DNA of 64,000 nucleotides from Paramecium tetraurelia (lineage: Eukaryota > Ciliophora > Oligohymenophorea > Peniculida > Parameciidae): the NCBI RefSeq assembly GCF_000165425.1, contig NW_001799089.1, positions 124,001-188,000 of the forward strand, read 5' to 3'. The position numbers and the translations under genes were made by a program. Of the stretch, positions 10,199 through 22,593 are shown one piece after another. Position 1 is the first letter of the stretch. Every line of letters starts with the position of its first letter. The notes under the pieces were generated by a model that saw only the letters and a list, made by a program, of their open reading frames with translations, was not told the DNA's origin and did not search any database.

Positions 10199-13100
10199 TC
10201 ATTAATTTAGCATTTTCTCTAACTCCCCCACTTTTTTCTCCAATAAATTCATGTGATTAGTTTGTTCCAACCTTAATTCGATGAATTTTATTTATTACTG
10301 ACTCAAGAATTCAACCAAAGGTTTCCAATGGATATTTTGTCTTCGCACTATTGAAACAAATTACTCTACAGTTTTATCAAAGTCGATTTTGAGCAACTCC
10401 ACAATTTGATTTATGTGCGTATCCCTCGATCTTCTTTGTTTTGCTAAATTATTCTCTTATAATTCTAGCAACCAATGTCTCAAAAGAGAATTCTCATTCG
10501 TTAATTACATAATACATTGACTAACTCTGACACCATCATTAAAGTGTAACAGATAAATCACTGTAGATTTAAGAGCTTTTAATAAGAAATCCTGAGACTC
10601 TTAGAATTCTAAATTAGACTCTGGTCTTGAGCATAGTAGTAAATATTTATTAATCTTTTCTAAGATTGCTTACAATTATTGCCACTAGAATTAACTTTTA
10701 ACTTATCCCACCGATTTGCTCAAACATTTGGTAATTAATGTATAAAATTATTTTGATTATTTATCTTATTCTTTCACCTTTATTAAAATATCTAAAAATG
10801 CTAGATACAAACTAGATAATTCTTAATTATTTAAGATCTTAATTAAATTTTGATTTATAAAACTATAGCAACTTTTTTGAGCTCCATCTTTGTTGCCTAT
10901 TTTTGTTGATTCTTCAACCATTTTAAATATCAATATATCAAATATGACATAAAACTTATCATATGATATTAATTTCAAAAATTGTCCCGATGATAATATA
11001 TGAACAAGCTTTTCTAATAATTAATTAAGATTATCACATGATTATTCTTTAATGAAATTATTTAACAAAAATATTATCTAATCTGCTAATATTTGAGGAT
11101 TCTCAAAATTATTGGTTTCTCTATATTTATAATACAGCTGTTAAAATATTCTAGCATTCTAATCAAACTCAATTTCCATTTAAGTTGGAACATTTTATTG
11201 TTATTGAATTAGGTTTTTATTTCCACTATTAATTTGAGAGTTAATTTATGGAATACCTGGGATTCCAATGAAAGGGATGGTTTTGGCTGGAAAATTCTTT
11301 TTTTCTGAGTTGGTTTATTCAGGTTTTAATTATTCTGCAACAAATAAAGGATTAAATCTTGAGCCATTTTACTCTTCATATTAATTATTATCATTATTTA
11401 GAGGTTTCTAAAGTATTGTAGAATGCTAGAATTGTTGGGGAGTTACTTAGACGATTTATTTATTAATGATCACACTCTCCTCTTTCCAAATCAAAGATAT
11501 TAATTAAGCTATCAGTTACTTTTATTAAATAGTGCTACTCATATTCCAATCTTTTGAATTCTCGAACATAATTTGTATCAATTGGTTTGCTTGTTGATTA
11601 GATTATTCATCGAATTCCTCGAATGAAACTAATAATGGCTACTAGAAACAATATTTTTTATACTCACTCAAAATATTCATTAGAAATGGTAATGTTCTTT
11701 ATGCTAATTTTGGAACTCCATTTCTAAAATATACTAAAATCATCATTTTTATGTAAGAAAATATTATCTATTATTCTAAGAATGTTGGTATATGCTAGGT
11801 TATTAAAACCTGGAATAATTATGAGATTTCTTATTGCAAAGGGATATTTTCTTTCATCCATGATATCAAGTAAGCCCACTTAAAAAATATTTCACTGAAT
11901 TCTCCAGGCTATGGCATTTTGGTTTTAATATATGCAGCTGCTAGTTGGTTTTATTATATGTTATAGCTAAACATCTTTTCATAGAGTACTTAAGGAATTT
12001 AAGGAACTTTTAACTGTTCCTTAATTCTTTCAAAGTGTTAATCACTAAATGTATTTAATGGAAAAGGTGCCATAGGTTTTTCTTCCGATTAAATTTTCTT
12101 AACTTCAAATAATTGCTTTAGCGCAATTTGGCATTCTTAAACCAAGGATCTTGTCTTCAAATTAGATAAATGTTAATGGTTTTTAAGAAATTCAGAAATG
12201 ATCTATTGATCAATGTTTTTCTCACTTTGTGGTATATATTTTAATAAAATATTAAGCACTTCTATAAGCTAACTCTAAGTAGATGCATTTTTAAATGTTG
12301 TAATTAGTTATGTTAAGTGATTAGGCTTATAGGTTTGAGCACATTTATCAAATAATTAATAGCATAGTGGCTTTTATTCAGCCATTTTATCAATGATAAA
12401 TTCCATAGTTGTACTTAAGATATATTTAGATTACTAAGTAATTTGTAGTAAAATGCTTCCTAATTCTGATTAGTCTTTATTTTTAGCTGATTTATACTAT
12501 TTTAAGAATGCATCAACTTAATTTGGAGTCATGGCAGTTGAATATGATTAATCTTAAGTTTCGAATGTATTCAACTAATTGACATGAAGTGGTTTATTAA
12601 TGTTAGGTTATAAGGATTATTATTTTTATGAATTGGCAATTGGAGTTGATTGTTAGAATTATAAATTTTCTTTATTTGGTATAAATTATTATTATTATTA
12701 TTATTATTCCACACCATCTTTTCCTGATAGTGCTTTAATTCCTTCCATATATATGTTTACCTAATTCTGATATTTAGTGAATTTATCACCTTTCAAATCT
12801 GAAACCATGACTCCATTATATAATTTAGCAGATATCTTAGCCAACAACATGATTGATTTGGCTCTTACATCAGCATTACCATCTTCTGTCAATTTCTTAC
12901 ATATGGGGAGTAATTATTTAATGCTTTAGAGTTTGGTCAATTTATCTTTAGAGGTTTCATCTAAATAATAATCAACTATTATAAAAACATTGACTTTTGG
13001 CCCTGGAGCTTTGTCTTCCAACAGGGTTTTGAGTTCCTCAAAGAGTTCATCAAGATTACAACAATAAAACAGTTTTTTAATTGCTGAAATAGTTTCATCA

Positions 13101-14218
13101 ACGATATTTTATTTTTTGTCCTTTAATTTAGTCAAAACAGGAAGCATGATTATTTTAGCATATTAGTTAAAGTTCTTTCTCAATCCATTAGCCATACATC
13201 CAATTATCTTTATACATTAGGTACTTATAATCATTTATTATTCATTCAACAATTTCTTTAATAATTATACGACTGAATATATATTTGGAGATGGCAGGAT
13301 TTTGGGAACAGAACATGACTTCTATAGAGTGTCTAACTACTCCTTCTTCTCTTACCATTTTTCCAATTAAAATACTTTTTCACACCAAGAATCCGTATAT
13401 TTTGAAAATACTTCAACCGCTTCAACTAAATCATACAATTCTTAATTGTTTGTATCAGCTTCCCCCTCTTGATTTGGAGCCTTCTATACTTCAGTGATAG
13501 TCTCTGCCAATTTTTTCAAATCTTATTGCAGTTTCTCATTTAAACCTCCAAAAAAGGCTTCAATATTTTTTCCATACCATTTCGTTACTTCCTTGTAAAA
13601 TGCAACCGCATCTGCTTTTACTGTGCTTTATTGAGCCTCAGTTAATTTGGACATAACAGGAAAAAATGGCTTCAAGTTTTCCAACTTTTTAAGGCCAAAT
13701 TATTGAAGCAACTCTGTTAATAGGGCAATTGTAGCTTAAACAACTTTTGGGTTTTTATGCATCAATTATTAGATTATGATTTCAAAAATAGCAGATTTGC
13801 AAGTAGGAAAAAGTTGGTTTGCCACAGAATAGCCAAGTGGCTTTAATTTTTATTGAGTTAACACTTTCTCTAATAAAACTTTAATAATTTCTTTTTATTA
13901 TGAAGACTCAATTGAGTTATGATTTTCAAAATATTTTTATGCTATCTAAAGCGCTTTCTCTTAGCATTAAATATGTATATCTTATATAATAGAGAGGACA
14001 CATTCACAATCCACTTCTTCGTCATTCACTAATTCTTCATAAGCTTAAAGCCTTACTTTCCAAACTTTAGATTTAATTCGTTACTTTAATGGTAAATCTA
14101 CTTTCTCTGATTATTGAGGATCAAAATCTAATGTATTAATAACTAAAATACCTGGTGGAAACTCCTCTAACATAAAATTCTTTTTTGATTACCCAACCGG
14201 CAATTCATCTATTTACAT
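10199..14218 (-). CDS. CKAP5: XMAP215/ch-TOG family microtubule polymerase
   Basis: Open frame of up to 1,339 residues. The N-terminus contains a recognisable TOG domain: VDLPLKQRIKSKVWKVRLQA with the conserved W-K-x-R pattern near residues 45-70, followed by HEAT-like helices and a VKADAVAFYKEVTKW block like the end of TOG1. Further leucine-rich helical repeats follow, separated by Gln/Asn-rich linkers, with one short poly-Gln tract near 12,690. The protein ends in a coiled coil (LLEKKVGELEKML). XMAP215 proteins bind tubulin through TOG domains and speed plus-end growth; in a ciliate this would serve cilia, cortex and both spindle types. I checked both ends and several interior points, not every codon. 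The start precedes the divergent DHHC gene by 100 bases. Confidence 0.8.
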
Positions 14219-14318
14219 TTTGAATTTATTTTATATAAATTTTTTAATACCCGAACAAATTATTGTTAAATTTTTCATTATAAAATTTATTAGAGTAAAT
14301 TATTTGTCAATCTATTTT

Positions 14319-15190
14319 ATGGAAATGGAAACCCTAAAAAACACCTTCTTGTACTAATATTGGCATAGCAATAATCGAATTCTATTTGAAGGCCGTCTCA
14401 TGATTGGCCCTAAAACAGACATACTAGTAAATAATCATTCAAATATCATTAGGCTAATTTGTTTGTCTGGGGATTGGTCCTAGTATTTCCAATCCCCTTC
14501 TACTTGTCCACCTGGGATAAGACTTGGGATATCTCTCCAGCTATTCCTTTCTTGACGATATTCCTGTAATTGACCACTATTATATTCCTACTCCTCACAT
14601 CCACTACAGAACCAGGCATTATTCCTAAGAAATAACTGCAGTTAGTAGCAGGAACCAATTTTTTCTTGGATCAATTTCCAGATTCCAGATTTTGTGAAAC
14701 ATGCGAGATTTACAAACCTCTCAGAGCCTCCCATTGTAGGTAATTACAATTTTTGTAATCTAGTGATTGTAACAATTGCGTATTAGTCTTTGACCATCAC
14801 TGTCCATTTGTGAATAATTGCATCGGGAAAAGAAATTATAGGTACATATAGAAAATATGCAAAGATATTTCTTTAGCTTCCTAATATCAATATTTGCATT
14901 TGGATTGGCAGTCACAATTTCAGCTTTGTTATGTCTTTCGACGGTGAGCGATTATGAGGATCAAAAGACATTAGTTATTTTATTTTTAGTTCCTGTTATC
15001 ATTGCCTCCTTGGTCGTGTTGATATTTTTTTTGTTTCACGTATTCTTGAGGATTACGTATTTAATTAATTATATGTTTTAGGGGGAAAACCACAAGAGAA
15101 AAATTGAAATAAATATCCAAAACTGGAGACGAAGATTTTGATTGGTTAAACTTGAACGAAAGTTTGTTTTCATTGAGACTTTTAATTTGA
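14319..15190 (+). CDS. DHHC-type protein S-palmitoyltransferase
   Basis: 257 residues from five exons; the sum is a multiple of three. The start resembles other DHHC enzymes ([13 protein letters not shown]). Two hydrophobic segments follow, then the zinc-binding cysteine-rich domain ([16 protein letters not shown], then SDCNNCV) with the catalytic DHHC at [18 protein letters not shown]. Two more transmembrane segments and a short tail follow. It transfers palmitate to cysteines of membrane proteins. Introns are at 14427-14452, 14740-14763, 14842-14864 and 15057-15081. The third must end in AAG rather than TAG to give the family-standard NYRYFFSF, and only that join keeps the total length in frame. 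The small predicted acylated proteins at 56 and 61.6 kb are plausible kinds of substrate, but nothing links them directly. Confidence 0.93.
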
Positions 15191-15225
15191 TTAATATTTT
15201 TATTATATATCTAACTGTTAATTAC

Positions 15226-15456
15226 ATGAATGATTCTATGGGATCTCTGTCAACTAATGATTCCTAGGAGGGACAAGAGAGAAAAAAAAAGAAAAGCAAT
15301 GTGATACTCAAAAAGACAGTCCGACCAATAAATATTAGTTATAATGAAGTTGTTCAATTGCTTAATCCATAAAATTTGTTTATTAACAAAAATTTAGAAG
15401 AATAATTCAATGTCATTCAAATGTATCAATAAATCTTATTTCAATAGAGTACATGA
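15226..15456 (+). CDS. Small unknown protein, 76 residues
   Basis: Uninterrupted 76-codon frame. The N-terminus is Ser/Thr-rich, followed by a Lys cluster and a VILKKTVRPINISYNEVVQ stretch with good protein-like composition, ending Gln-rich. No domain recognised. It begins 35 bases after the DHHC stop. It could be the first exon of a longer gene, but I found no good splice to the open frame that follows. Confidence 0.35.
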
Positions 15457-16054
15457 AACTTCATATTTTCCTTACTTTAAATTTATTTTTGATGAAAATT
15501 TAGTATTTTCAGAAAGAAAATGGGATCGTTTACCCACAATGATCAGATTAACGTCATGATTATTGCTATATTATTTAGTTAGAAATTATTATATTATTTA
15601 ATACTAAAATTAGCTATTCGCTATGTACTATTAAAGTAAAAGATCAATTATCTCAGAATTACCATCTAGATGTCAATCAAAATTTTATATGCTTTATTAA
15701 CAAAAATGGGAGAATTTCTTAAATTATCCTTATCTTAAATGTGTTCTTAATAGTATTATTATTAAACCAAATAAATTTTATATAAATGTTATAAAATTTG
15801 TTTGATTAATCAAAACCTTTTCCAAAAGTTTTATAATAAAGCTAATCTAACTCTTAAATGGAAATATTAGAAATGTTATTATAATTCTTCTTTATTCAGA
15901 ATTATAGTTTATATAGTGTAATGTTGATGAAATCAAAGTGCAGTCTGCTAATTTCAAACTAAGTTTGTTTGTCAAAATTGATGATTTGTTTTTGCAAAAT
16001 AATTCACTTTATGTAATAGAAACAGAGTCATAAATTATTATAATTTTGAAATAA
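15457..16054. other. Stretch without a convincing gene
   Basis: About 600 bases. A 132-codon frame from ATG 15528 to TGA near 15925 is open, but its composition (Tyr, Ile, Leu, Lys from AT-rich codons) is what random AT-rich DNA gives when only TGA stops. I do not call it. Confidence 0.4.
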
Positions 16055-16750
16055 ATGGATTATGAATATGGATTTGGTTAATTTTATAACCAGGATTTTG
16101 AATTAGCAATATATAAAAAAACAATAGATCAGGATTATAGGAAGATTTCACACAAGTTTGGAAACACTAGCAGATTATCCCCTAACAAACTAGAAATTTA
16201 TAATTAACATCATCTTTATAACAAATTGTTTAAGAATGAAAAGTAGAGGAAAAGCATATAAGTTAAAGCATAGACTATCAATCCGATGACTGCTAAACAC
16301 TTTCTCGACAATAAAGGAAGATTTATCAATTAGACACAAAATAAAGTCTACGATGTAATCAAAGGAAAATATTACATCATGTAACTTGGGCAGATCCCAC
16401 TTACTTATAGATCGAAAACTCCTACTTATTAGTCTTAAAGCGGATAATACACTTAAACCTCATTTTATTAAGGATCGAAAACTCACAGGAAGAGATCAAC
16501 AACTCCTTCATCTTAAAGGTAAACTACTTGTGATGAAATTTTTAAGGCTTGTTAGATTTAACTGAAAGAATAAATGGAATTAAAAGAGACTGTTAATAGA
16601 ATGCGAACTTGGAGTGCGAATCGATACGATAATAATTTTAAAAGACCTTAAAGTTGCTATTAGCATCGAAATCATGAACCAAGACAGAATTAATATATGA
16701 ACTAATTTACTGAGAATATTTTTAAGCTTTCAAGTTCCTTTAAAGACTGA
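16055..16750 (+). CDS. Unknown basic protein, 231 residues
   Basis: Single-exon frame of 231 codons with a strongly basic, Ser/Thr/Gln/Tyr-rich composition. A central block contains two near-repeats around TYRSKTPTYQS and YQGSKTHRKRSTTPSS, which look like proline-directed phosphorylation regions. A short helical segment (QLKEQMELKETVNRMRTW) lies near the C-terminus. No known domain. Its last 21 bases overlap the 3' end of the convergent C11orf65-like gene, so the two coding regions share DNA on opposite strands. Confidence 0.6.
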
Positions 16751-17725
16751 ATCAATTTTTGTTTACTATGAAAATAGAATTTTTAATACATGAATTTATT
16801 AAACCACATAATTTTCGCTAGCATTTGATGTTGACAATTAAAACCATTCTGCCATATATTTATTGTAATCTAAATTTTCACTCCAATCAATGAGATTCTA
16901 GACTTCTTTATCAAATTCATCCTAATTATATGAATATTATTCATACATCATCCATTTCTAAATATTATTTAGTTTAAGTAAAGAAGTCCTATGGTTATTA
17001 CTCCTGTTTCAATTATTGGGTTCCCTCCTTTTATTTTTAAATGCTTTAAGCCCATTTCAATTTATTAAGTCTAGTCTTCTTATTAACCTTTTCCTCTCTC
17101 TTGTCTTTTTTATGATGATAATATCTAATCTTATTGGCTGTGTATAATTCAACGAAGTCTGCTTTAATCATTTATTTGTTAGAGATCTATGGTTATTGAA
17201 ATATATTTAAACTGGTCTCCAGCCATTGTTATCCAATCTTAGATACCATCCTTGATTATCATATTTTTATTGATTTTTTTTATATTCTGAGTAGGCAACT
17301 TTTTCATGAGGAATGGGATCTCTTTGGAGTGATGAGTAATCTCTTGGAGCAAAGGCGTTTAGATCTACAATTCCACCATGGCTATAGATTTTATAATATA
17401 TGATAGGAGGGAATTGCTAGTATAGTATGAGAGGATGATGTACTTCTCCACCAAGTCGAAATCTGATGTGTGATTTACAAGCTGCATCTAATAATTGAGC
17501 CTCGTTGGGGTTGATGGCTTTTAATAATCTAGCAGGGTTTCCTCTATTATTAGCAGTTATTCAGTACTTGCATTTAAATAATATAATATCCTTGTAATAT
17601 TGGAATATTTTTCGATTGGTAAATGCTCTCCAAGCTCTAAGATAAAAAAAAGGAGTTCTACTTCTATATTTTTCTAGCCTATTAATCTTCCATTATAAAT
17701 AATAATTATATAAAATATTTAACAT
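16730..17725 (-). CDS. C11orf65/MFI-like protein
   Basis: 306 residues after removal of three introns (24, 26 and 25 bases); the length is in frame. An IQ-like basic helix (FYLRAWRAFTNRKIFQYY) is followed by a block that matches the animal C11orf65 family closely: GNPARLLKAINPNEAQLLDA, IRFRLGG, PPIIYYKIYSHGGIVDL, then a GWRPIS segment. The human protein has been linked to mitochondrial fission; the function in a ciliate is unknown. The C-terminal 120 residues are Lys/Gln-rich and not conserved. The start ATG is only seven bases from the start of the divergent RCC1-like gene, and its 3' end overlaps the convergent gene at 16055-16750. Confidence 0.75.
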
Positions 17726-17732
17726 TCCGTTA
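17726..17732. promoter_or_regulatory. Seven-base spacer between divergent start codons
   Basis: The ATG of the C11orf65-like gene (17725, minus) and of the RCC1-like gene (17733, plus) are separated by seven bases. If both starts are right, each gene's 5' leader and core promoter must lie inside the other's coding region. Confidence 0.5.
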
Positions 17733-19677
17733 ATGTCTTCAAAAATCACTATCTATGGTATCATTAATCATGAAGATTCTGATCTTTTCGAAAGTGCAGG
17801 ATCATTAACGTTGAGAACACCTAGGAATGTACCTAATTTCAATGAAACAACCTCATTAAGCATTCCAGGTTACGTCAAATAAATTTGTGCAGGTCAATCT
17901 CACATATTAGCCTTAACTTAAGATGGAAACGTATATAGTTATGGATCAAATTAATTTGGTTAAAGAGGCTCAACAGGACCAGGATTTCAATTAGTGATGA
18001 AGAATGTCCTTTAGATTGCAGCAGGTTTATATCATTCTGTTGCAGCAACACGAGATAATAAAGTATATGTTTGGGGCCGAGGATCAGAAGGATAATTAGG
18101 ATTGGGAGACACAGAGAACGTTGAAAAGCCCACAGAACTCAACATTTAAGGGCAGGAGGTTTGTTGTGGTAGTTTTCACACTCTAGTAAGAAATGGAGAA
18201 ACATGTTATGTGATGGGAGAAAATCAGAATGGATAATTGGGAGTCTTAGGATAACACACAAGTCCTGTGAAATTGAGTATACCTGTTGAATAAATGGCTG
18301 CGGGTTTGGATCATTCTTTGTTTTTATATAAAGGACAAGTAAAATTGAGTTTCAATATTTAGGTTTTTGTTACAGGAAACAACTTATTTGGCTAATGCGG
18401 GGTATCAGAATAAGTAGTAAGAGAGCCTATTAAATTATCGTTAAATTTTGAAGTACAATAAGTGATTGCCTCTATGGGAACATTTAGTTGTGTAATAAGC
18501 AAATAAGGGAAAGTCTATTTTTGGGGAACTGGAAGTTGGGGTTATGCCAGGAAGTGTACTCCATTAGAAGAGTTATGTAAATTAGATGAAGGGTAGAGAG
18601 TGTCATAAGTAATTTCTGGAGAAAATTTTGCAATGCTCAAATGTTTAGATGGATGGTATGTTTTTGGGATGAATAAAATGCCTGAAAATTATTCACAATA
18701 ATAAACACACAGGATCTCAATAAACAAAGTCAATTTAGTTGATGGCTAAATCAGTGCAGGTCTTAACATTGTTTTTGTCTATTCCCATACTCAAGAAGTG
18801 CAAAAACAAACTTAATAAATATGGTCTGTTGATTAAGGATCCTATGTGTCTTAATCATCAGAACAAGAGTATAAATAGAGATCAAGTTATAAATAAAATA
18901 ATGAAATAAGGTAATCCTATTAGATGGCACAATCTGTTGCCTATTAACCATCAAGTGCAATGAAGAGTTCATTTGTTCAACCTTCAGCTTTGAGATAATC
19001 TCAATAAGTTACTAATGTCTCTTAGTTTTCTAATTAAGTTAGTTCCTCCTTATAGTTCTAAAATGAGTATTAATCAAATAAAATTGAATCTAAATAAGGG
19101 AAGGATTACAAACTTAGTGATTTACTTTATCGATCTGATAACAAGTAGGAATTTAGATAGGACCTTAAATTAGATCTTAGATAATCAGAATAGAAAGTCA
19201 GAACAGAATCTAGAACTCCTGATAATAGAAATGATCAAAAATATAATGATAGAAAATCTGATCACAAGGCACCTCCTAAAGAGGATGAACTAAAACATGA
19301 ACTAAAATAAGAATTACTTAAATTAGAAAAGAGATAAGAGCAATTCAAACAAGAAATCATTAGCCAATAATAATAATTGGATAGAAAAAATGAAAATTTG
19401 AAGGAAATAACATTTGGTCTTAAGTCTGATGTTAAACCCCTGTAAGAAAGAAATATTGCATAATAATAACCTTAGAAATGTTATGATTGTTAACATTTTG
19501 TATAAAAAAATGATTACTATTAAAAGCATATTAAATTTTAGGAAGAGGAAATAACTAACCTTAAAAAGGAATTAGAAATTTTGAAAAATCAAATAAAATA
19601 AAAAGATAATTATGTAAATGAATTAGAAAATAGAATTTTAAAATACTAAGAAACTAGTTTTAAATAAGTTGGCTTAC

Positions 19678-19731
<54 letters not shown>

Positions 19732-20060
19732 CAATAATTTATAAACCTACTATGGAAGTTAGATTAAAAAGTGAGGAAAAATAACCAGTTACTAGAGATG
19801 AATAATAAATAAATTACTAAAAAATTATAGATTACTCACCCAAAATTTATAGATAACCTATCATTGATTAATCACCAAAAGAAAGAAACTTTAATACAAG
19901 TATCATTGATAAAATTTAAACATATTAATAATCTGCAAAAGCAGCAAGGCCAGTTCACTAAAATCTAATGAATAGATATTCAGCTCACGAGGTTCAGCCA
20001 TAATAAATATATTAACCAAATACCTATGTTATACCCCAATACTTCAAGGCCAGAAATTGA
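17733..20060 (+). CDS. RCC1-repeat protein with coiled coil and 18-Gln tract
   Basis: 767 residues with one 24-base intron near 18340. The first about 350 residues form RCC1-type blades with repeated C-G-x-x-H and G-x-N-x-x-G-Q-L-G motifs (AGQSHILALTQDGNVYSYG, VWGRGSEGQLGLGD, GENQNGQLGV). RCC1 blades are used in Ran exchange factors and in many unrelated ciliary and membrane proteins; no Ran-specific feature is evident. The C-terminal half is Ser/Gln-rich, then a coiled coil with a small CYDC...H element, then 18 consecutive Gln (one CAA, 17 TAA) at 19677-19730 and a basic tail. The TAA run is a direct illustration of the altered code. Confidence 0.85.
19677..19730 (+). repeat. TAA trinucleotide repeat encoding poly-glutamine
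   Basis: One CAA followed by 17 perfect TAA triplets, in frame inside the RCC1-like gene. It is a microsatellite likely to vary in length between strains. Confidence 0.95.
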
Positions 20061-20228
20061 GAATGAAATTTGTTATATACTTTAAAATATAAAAAATATT
20101 ATTCTTTTAATATACAATAACTAAAGATATAGGATTGTATATACTTTTGATAAAGTTTCCTTAATATTTCATTCTAGATTTTATATAAAATAAAATAATT
20201 TATAATATTAATGTATAAATTTATATAA

Positions 20229-22026
20229 TCATTAGTTAAGCAGAGAAAATGAAAAATGAGTTAGGTTGTTTTTTTATTTAGTTTTAATTTATGTATTACA
20301 ACCAAAATGATATAACAAATATTTGATTATGATTAAGGTGGTTGCTGTTAATGGATCTTAACAATTCAATTTCTTATCTAAATGTATTAGATTTTGTTGA
20401 AGATGGGAATAGTTTAGTGAGATGTCTTCATTATTAACAAAAAATAATGGCTTGCTAAAATAAACTCTAATCTAAGGAATAATCTATTTAGTAGATTACA
20501 TCAAAGTAAAATGAATGGATTCAATATTATTTTCATTAACTTTAGATGATATCTTTATGAATCCTTCCTTTTTTTTGTCTCTAAATTATAGTAAAGAAAT
20601 AAAGATAATTAATACTGAGTTTAGATCTATGCTTAGATATTATGTTTTTAATTTGTTAATAATCTCCAATTGATACTAGAAGACAGATTTTAACAATTTA
20701 ATAACCTGGTCTGAACTGTATCTCTTGATATGAATTCCATTTAATAAATTAGGAGTCTATAGAATGTTAAGACATACAAAGTAATTCATACATCGCAACT
20801 AAGAAAATCTGTCATTCTTCTCTTTAAAGTAAACGCTTATACAACGTTTGGCCAAAGAAGTAATGAGTCTGTTTTTTAGATTCAACTCTAGTTTATCATG
20901 ATTTTATTAATTATTATTTAAGCATTCAGCAGCCATGATGACCATTTATTGTTCATCAGTCCAATAGGTCACTAATTAAACTTTGAATTAATATTCTAAT
21001 ATGTTAGATTGGCAAATTAGTGAATTTATTAACTTATCTTAGATCCCTTTTTTGCTTATTTCGAATGCAGAACCAGCCGATGAATTACCTTGTAGCATCA
21101 TTCGAATATGTTTTTCAAGTGAGCACTTATTGTCTTCGCCAGAGAGCTTCGATCCTCTAGAATATGTTAACTAAATAAATTATAATAATTAATAATACAT
21201 TTCTGAGAACAGTTCTTAAATCATTATCATTATTAACTTACAATATTTCCTTGGTAATATTATTCATCTAGTGAATTCTTAATTAGTCTTGTTGTTTGTC
21301 CAATTTGATTACTATAATAGATTGTTATAAGACAGTGTCGATTATCTAAAATTCTAAATTAAATTACTGCAAACCATTTTTTCCTCTCTCTGTTATGTAG
21401 AAATTGTAGTCTTTTGCCATTCTCTATGGTATATTTGATCGCGATCATTCCAACAATAATGCATATAAAATTTAATAATAAACCAATGTAGACTTCAGAG
21501 GAATTATATGACCATAAAATGTATACTAACAACAGGCCTATTACTAGAAAGGTTTGTGATAATATTAAATATCCTTGAATAAATATAGCTATGTAAAAAT
21601 GACAAAAATACCGATGTGAAAGTAGCAAGCACAAAAGCCATAATACCAATCATAACTTGAATTAAAGGGGTTATATGAATTGGTTTCCCTAAAAGCATAG
21701 TCAACACTTTGACCCAAAAACAAAATTAATTATAAAATAGGTAAAACTATGTTTATAACACTTGGGTATTTATCTATTAAAAACTTCGAGAAGATTAGAA
21801 AAATGATAACAAATGAGCAACTAAGCAATATGACTAAAAAATAAGGCTGACTCTTCAAATAATAAATTGATTAAAATATCATGTATAACTATTATTTTCA
21901 ATATAAAATTACACATGTTTGTAAAGTGAATGCGGTATACTACTTTTTCACAACTGGTATTTGACTTTCTCTGTACTCTAATTCTAGATTGACCGATTAG
22001 AAGGTTAAAGAGTATTTATTAAACAT
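20229..22026 (-). CDS. Membrane histidine-kinase-like protein with degenerate catalytic core
   Basis: 566 residues after four introns (24, 23, 22 and 28 bases; joined length in frame). The N-terminal 200 residues hold about six hydrophobic segments. After KKWFAIIDTVLQQ comes a PAS/dimerisation-like region, and the C-terminus aligns by pattern with a HATPase domain: IDLNSVLIIFISLLQFRD at the N-box position, and DPLTATTLIIIKYLLYHFG at the G2-box position with a final FSFSL strand. The N-box Asn and the GxGLGL glycines are missing, so ATP binding is doubtful. No clear H-box histidine is visible. Likely a pseudokinase of the large ciliate hybrid-kinase family, possibly a sensor without kinase activity. 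The call is from pattern alone. Confidence 0.45.
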
Positions 22027-22593
22027 TTAATTATTTACTCTCTTTCAATAATTGGAAAATTAAAAAATGATTTTACAAAAGGTTATTAATAGCAAAAATC
22101 AAAGATATTATGTATTTCAGAACAGAAAACGACCTAGAATTACCTCCAGTTGTCAATAGGCAGAATTAAATAAAAAAAATCTTTTATTAATTAATTCTTT
22201 TTTTAATGTAACTAGGGTTTTTATTACACAAAATATAAAAGCGTAGTTTTTTGAAGAAATTAATTATAATTATAAATTTATTTATGTACATCAAATCTAC
22301 CTAATCAATTAAAAATAGCTAAATTCCTGAAGCCATTAATAAGCCATAACTTACGGTTCCTCTTGATTTATTTATTTATTTATTTAATTAATAATTTAAC
22401 TGAATTGAATAAACATAAAAATATTCAGATTAATCTTAAGATTTAGTTTCAACATTATAATTGGTCTCAAAAACAGAAAATCAACACCGGCTTAGAATTA
22501 ATTATTGATATGAAACAATCTTATCAAAAATATGAATTAAGAATAGCATAATAATTAGCACATATTTTTATAGAATAATCAGATATTATTTTA
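22027..22593. other. Intergenic stretch
   Basis: About 570 bases between two tandem minus-strand genes. AT-rich, with a short TTTA tetranucleotide run near 22367-22384. No gene-like frame seen. Confidence 0.5.

Noticed and set aside
13285-13497. Plus-strand ORF of 70 codons
   Set aside because: Antisense to the XMAP215 gene; no independent support.
15528-15925. 132-codon plus-strand frame with TGA-only stops
   Set aside because: Composition is that expected from random AT-rich DNA; no domain, no good splice to neighbours.
19677-19740. TAA repeat considered as a non-coding microsatellite or telomere-like sequence
   Set aside because: It is in frame within a long RCC1/coiled-coil protein. 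Paramecium telomeres are GGGGTT/GGGTTT repeats, not seen here.
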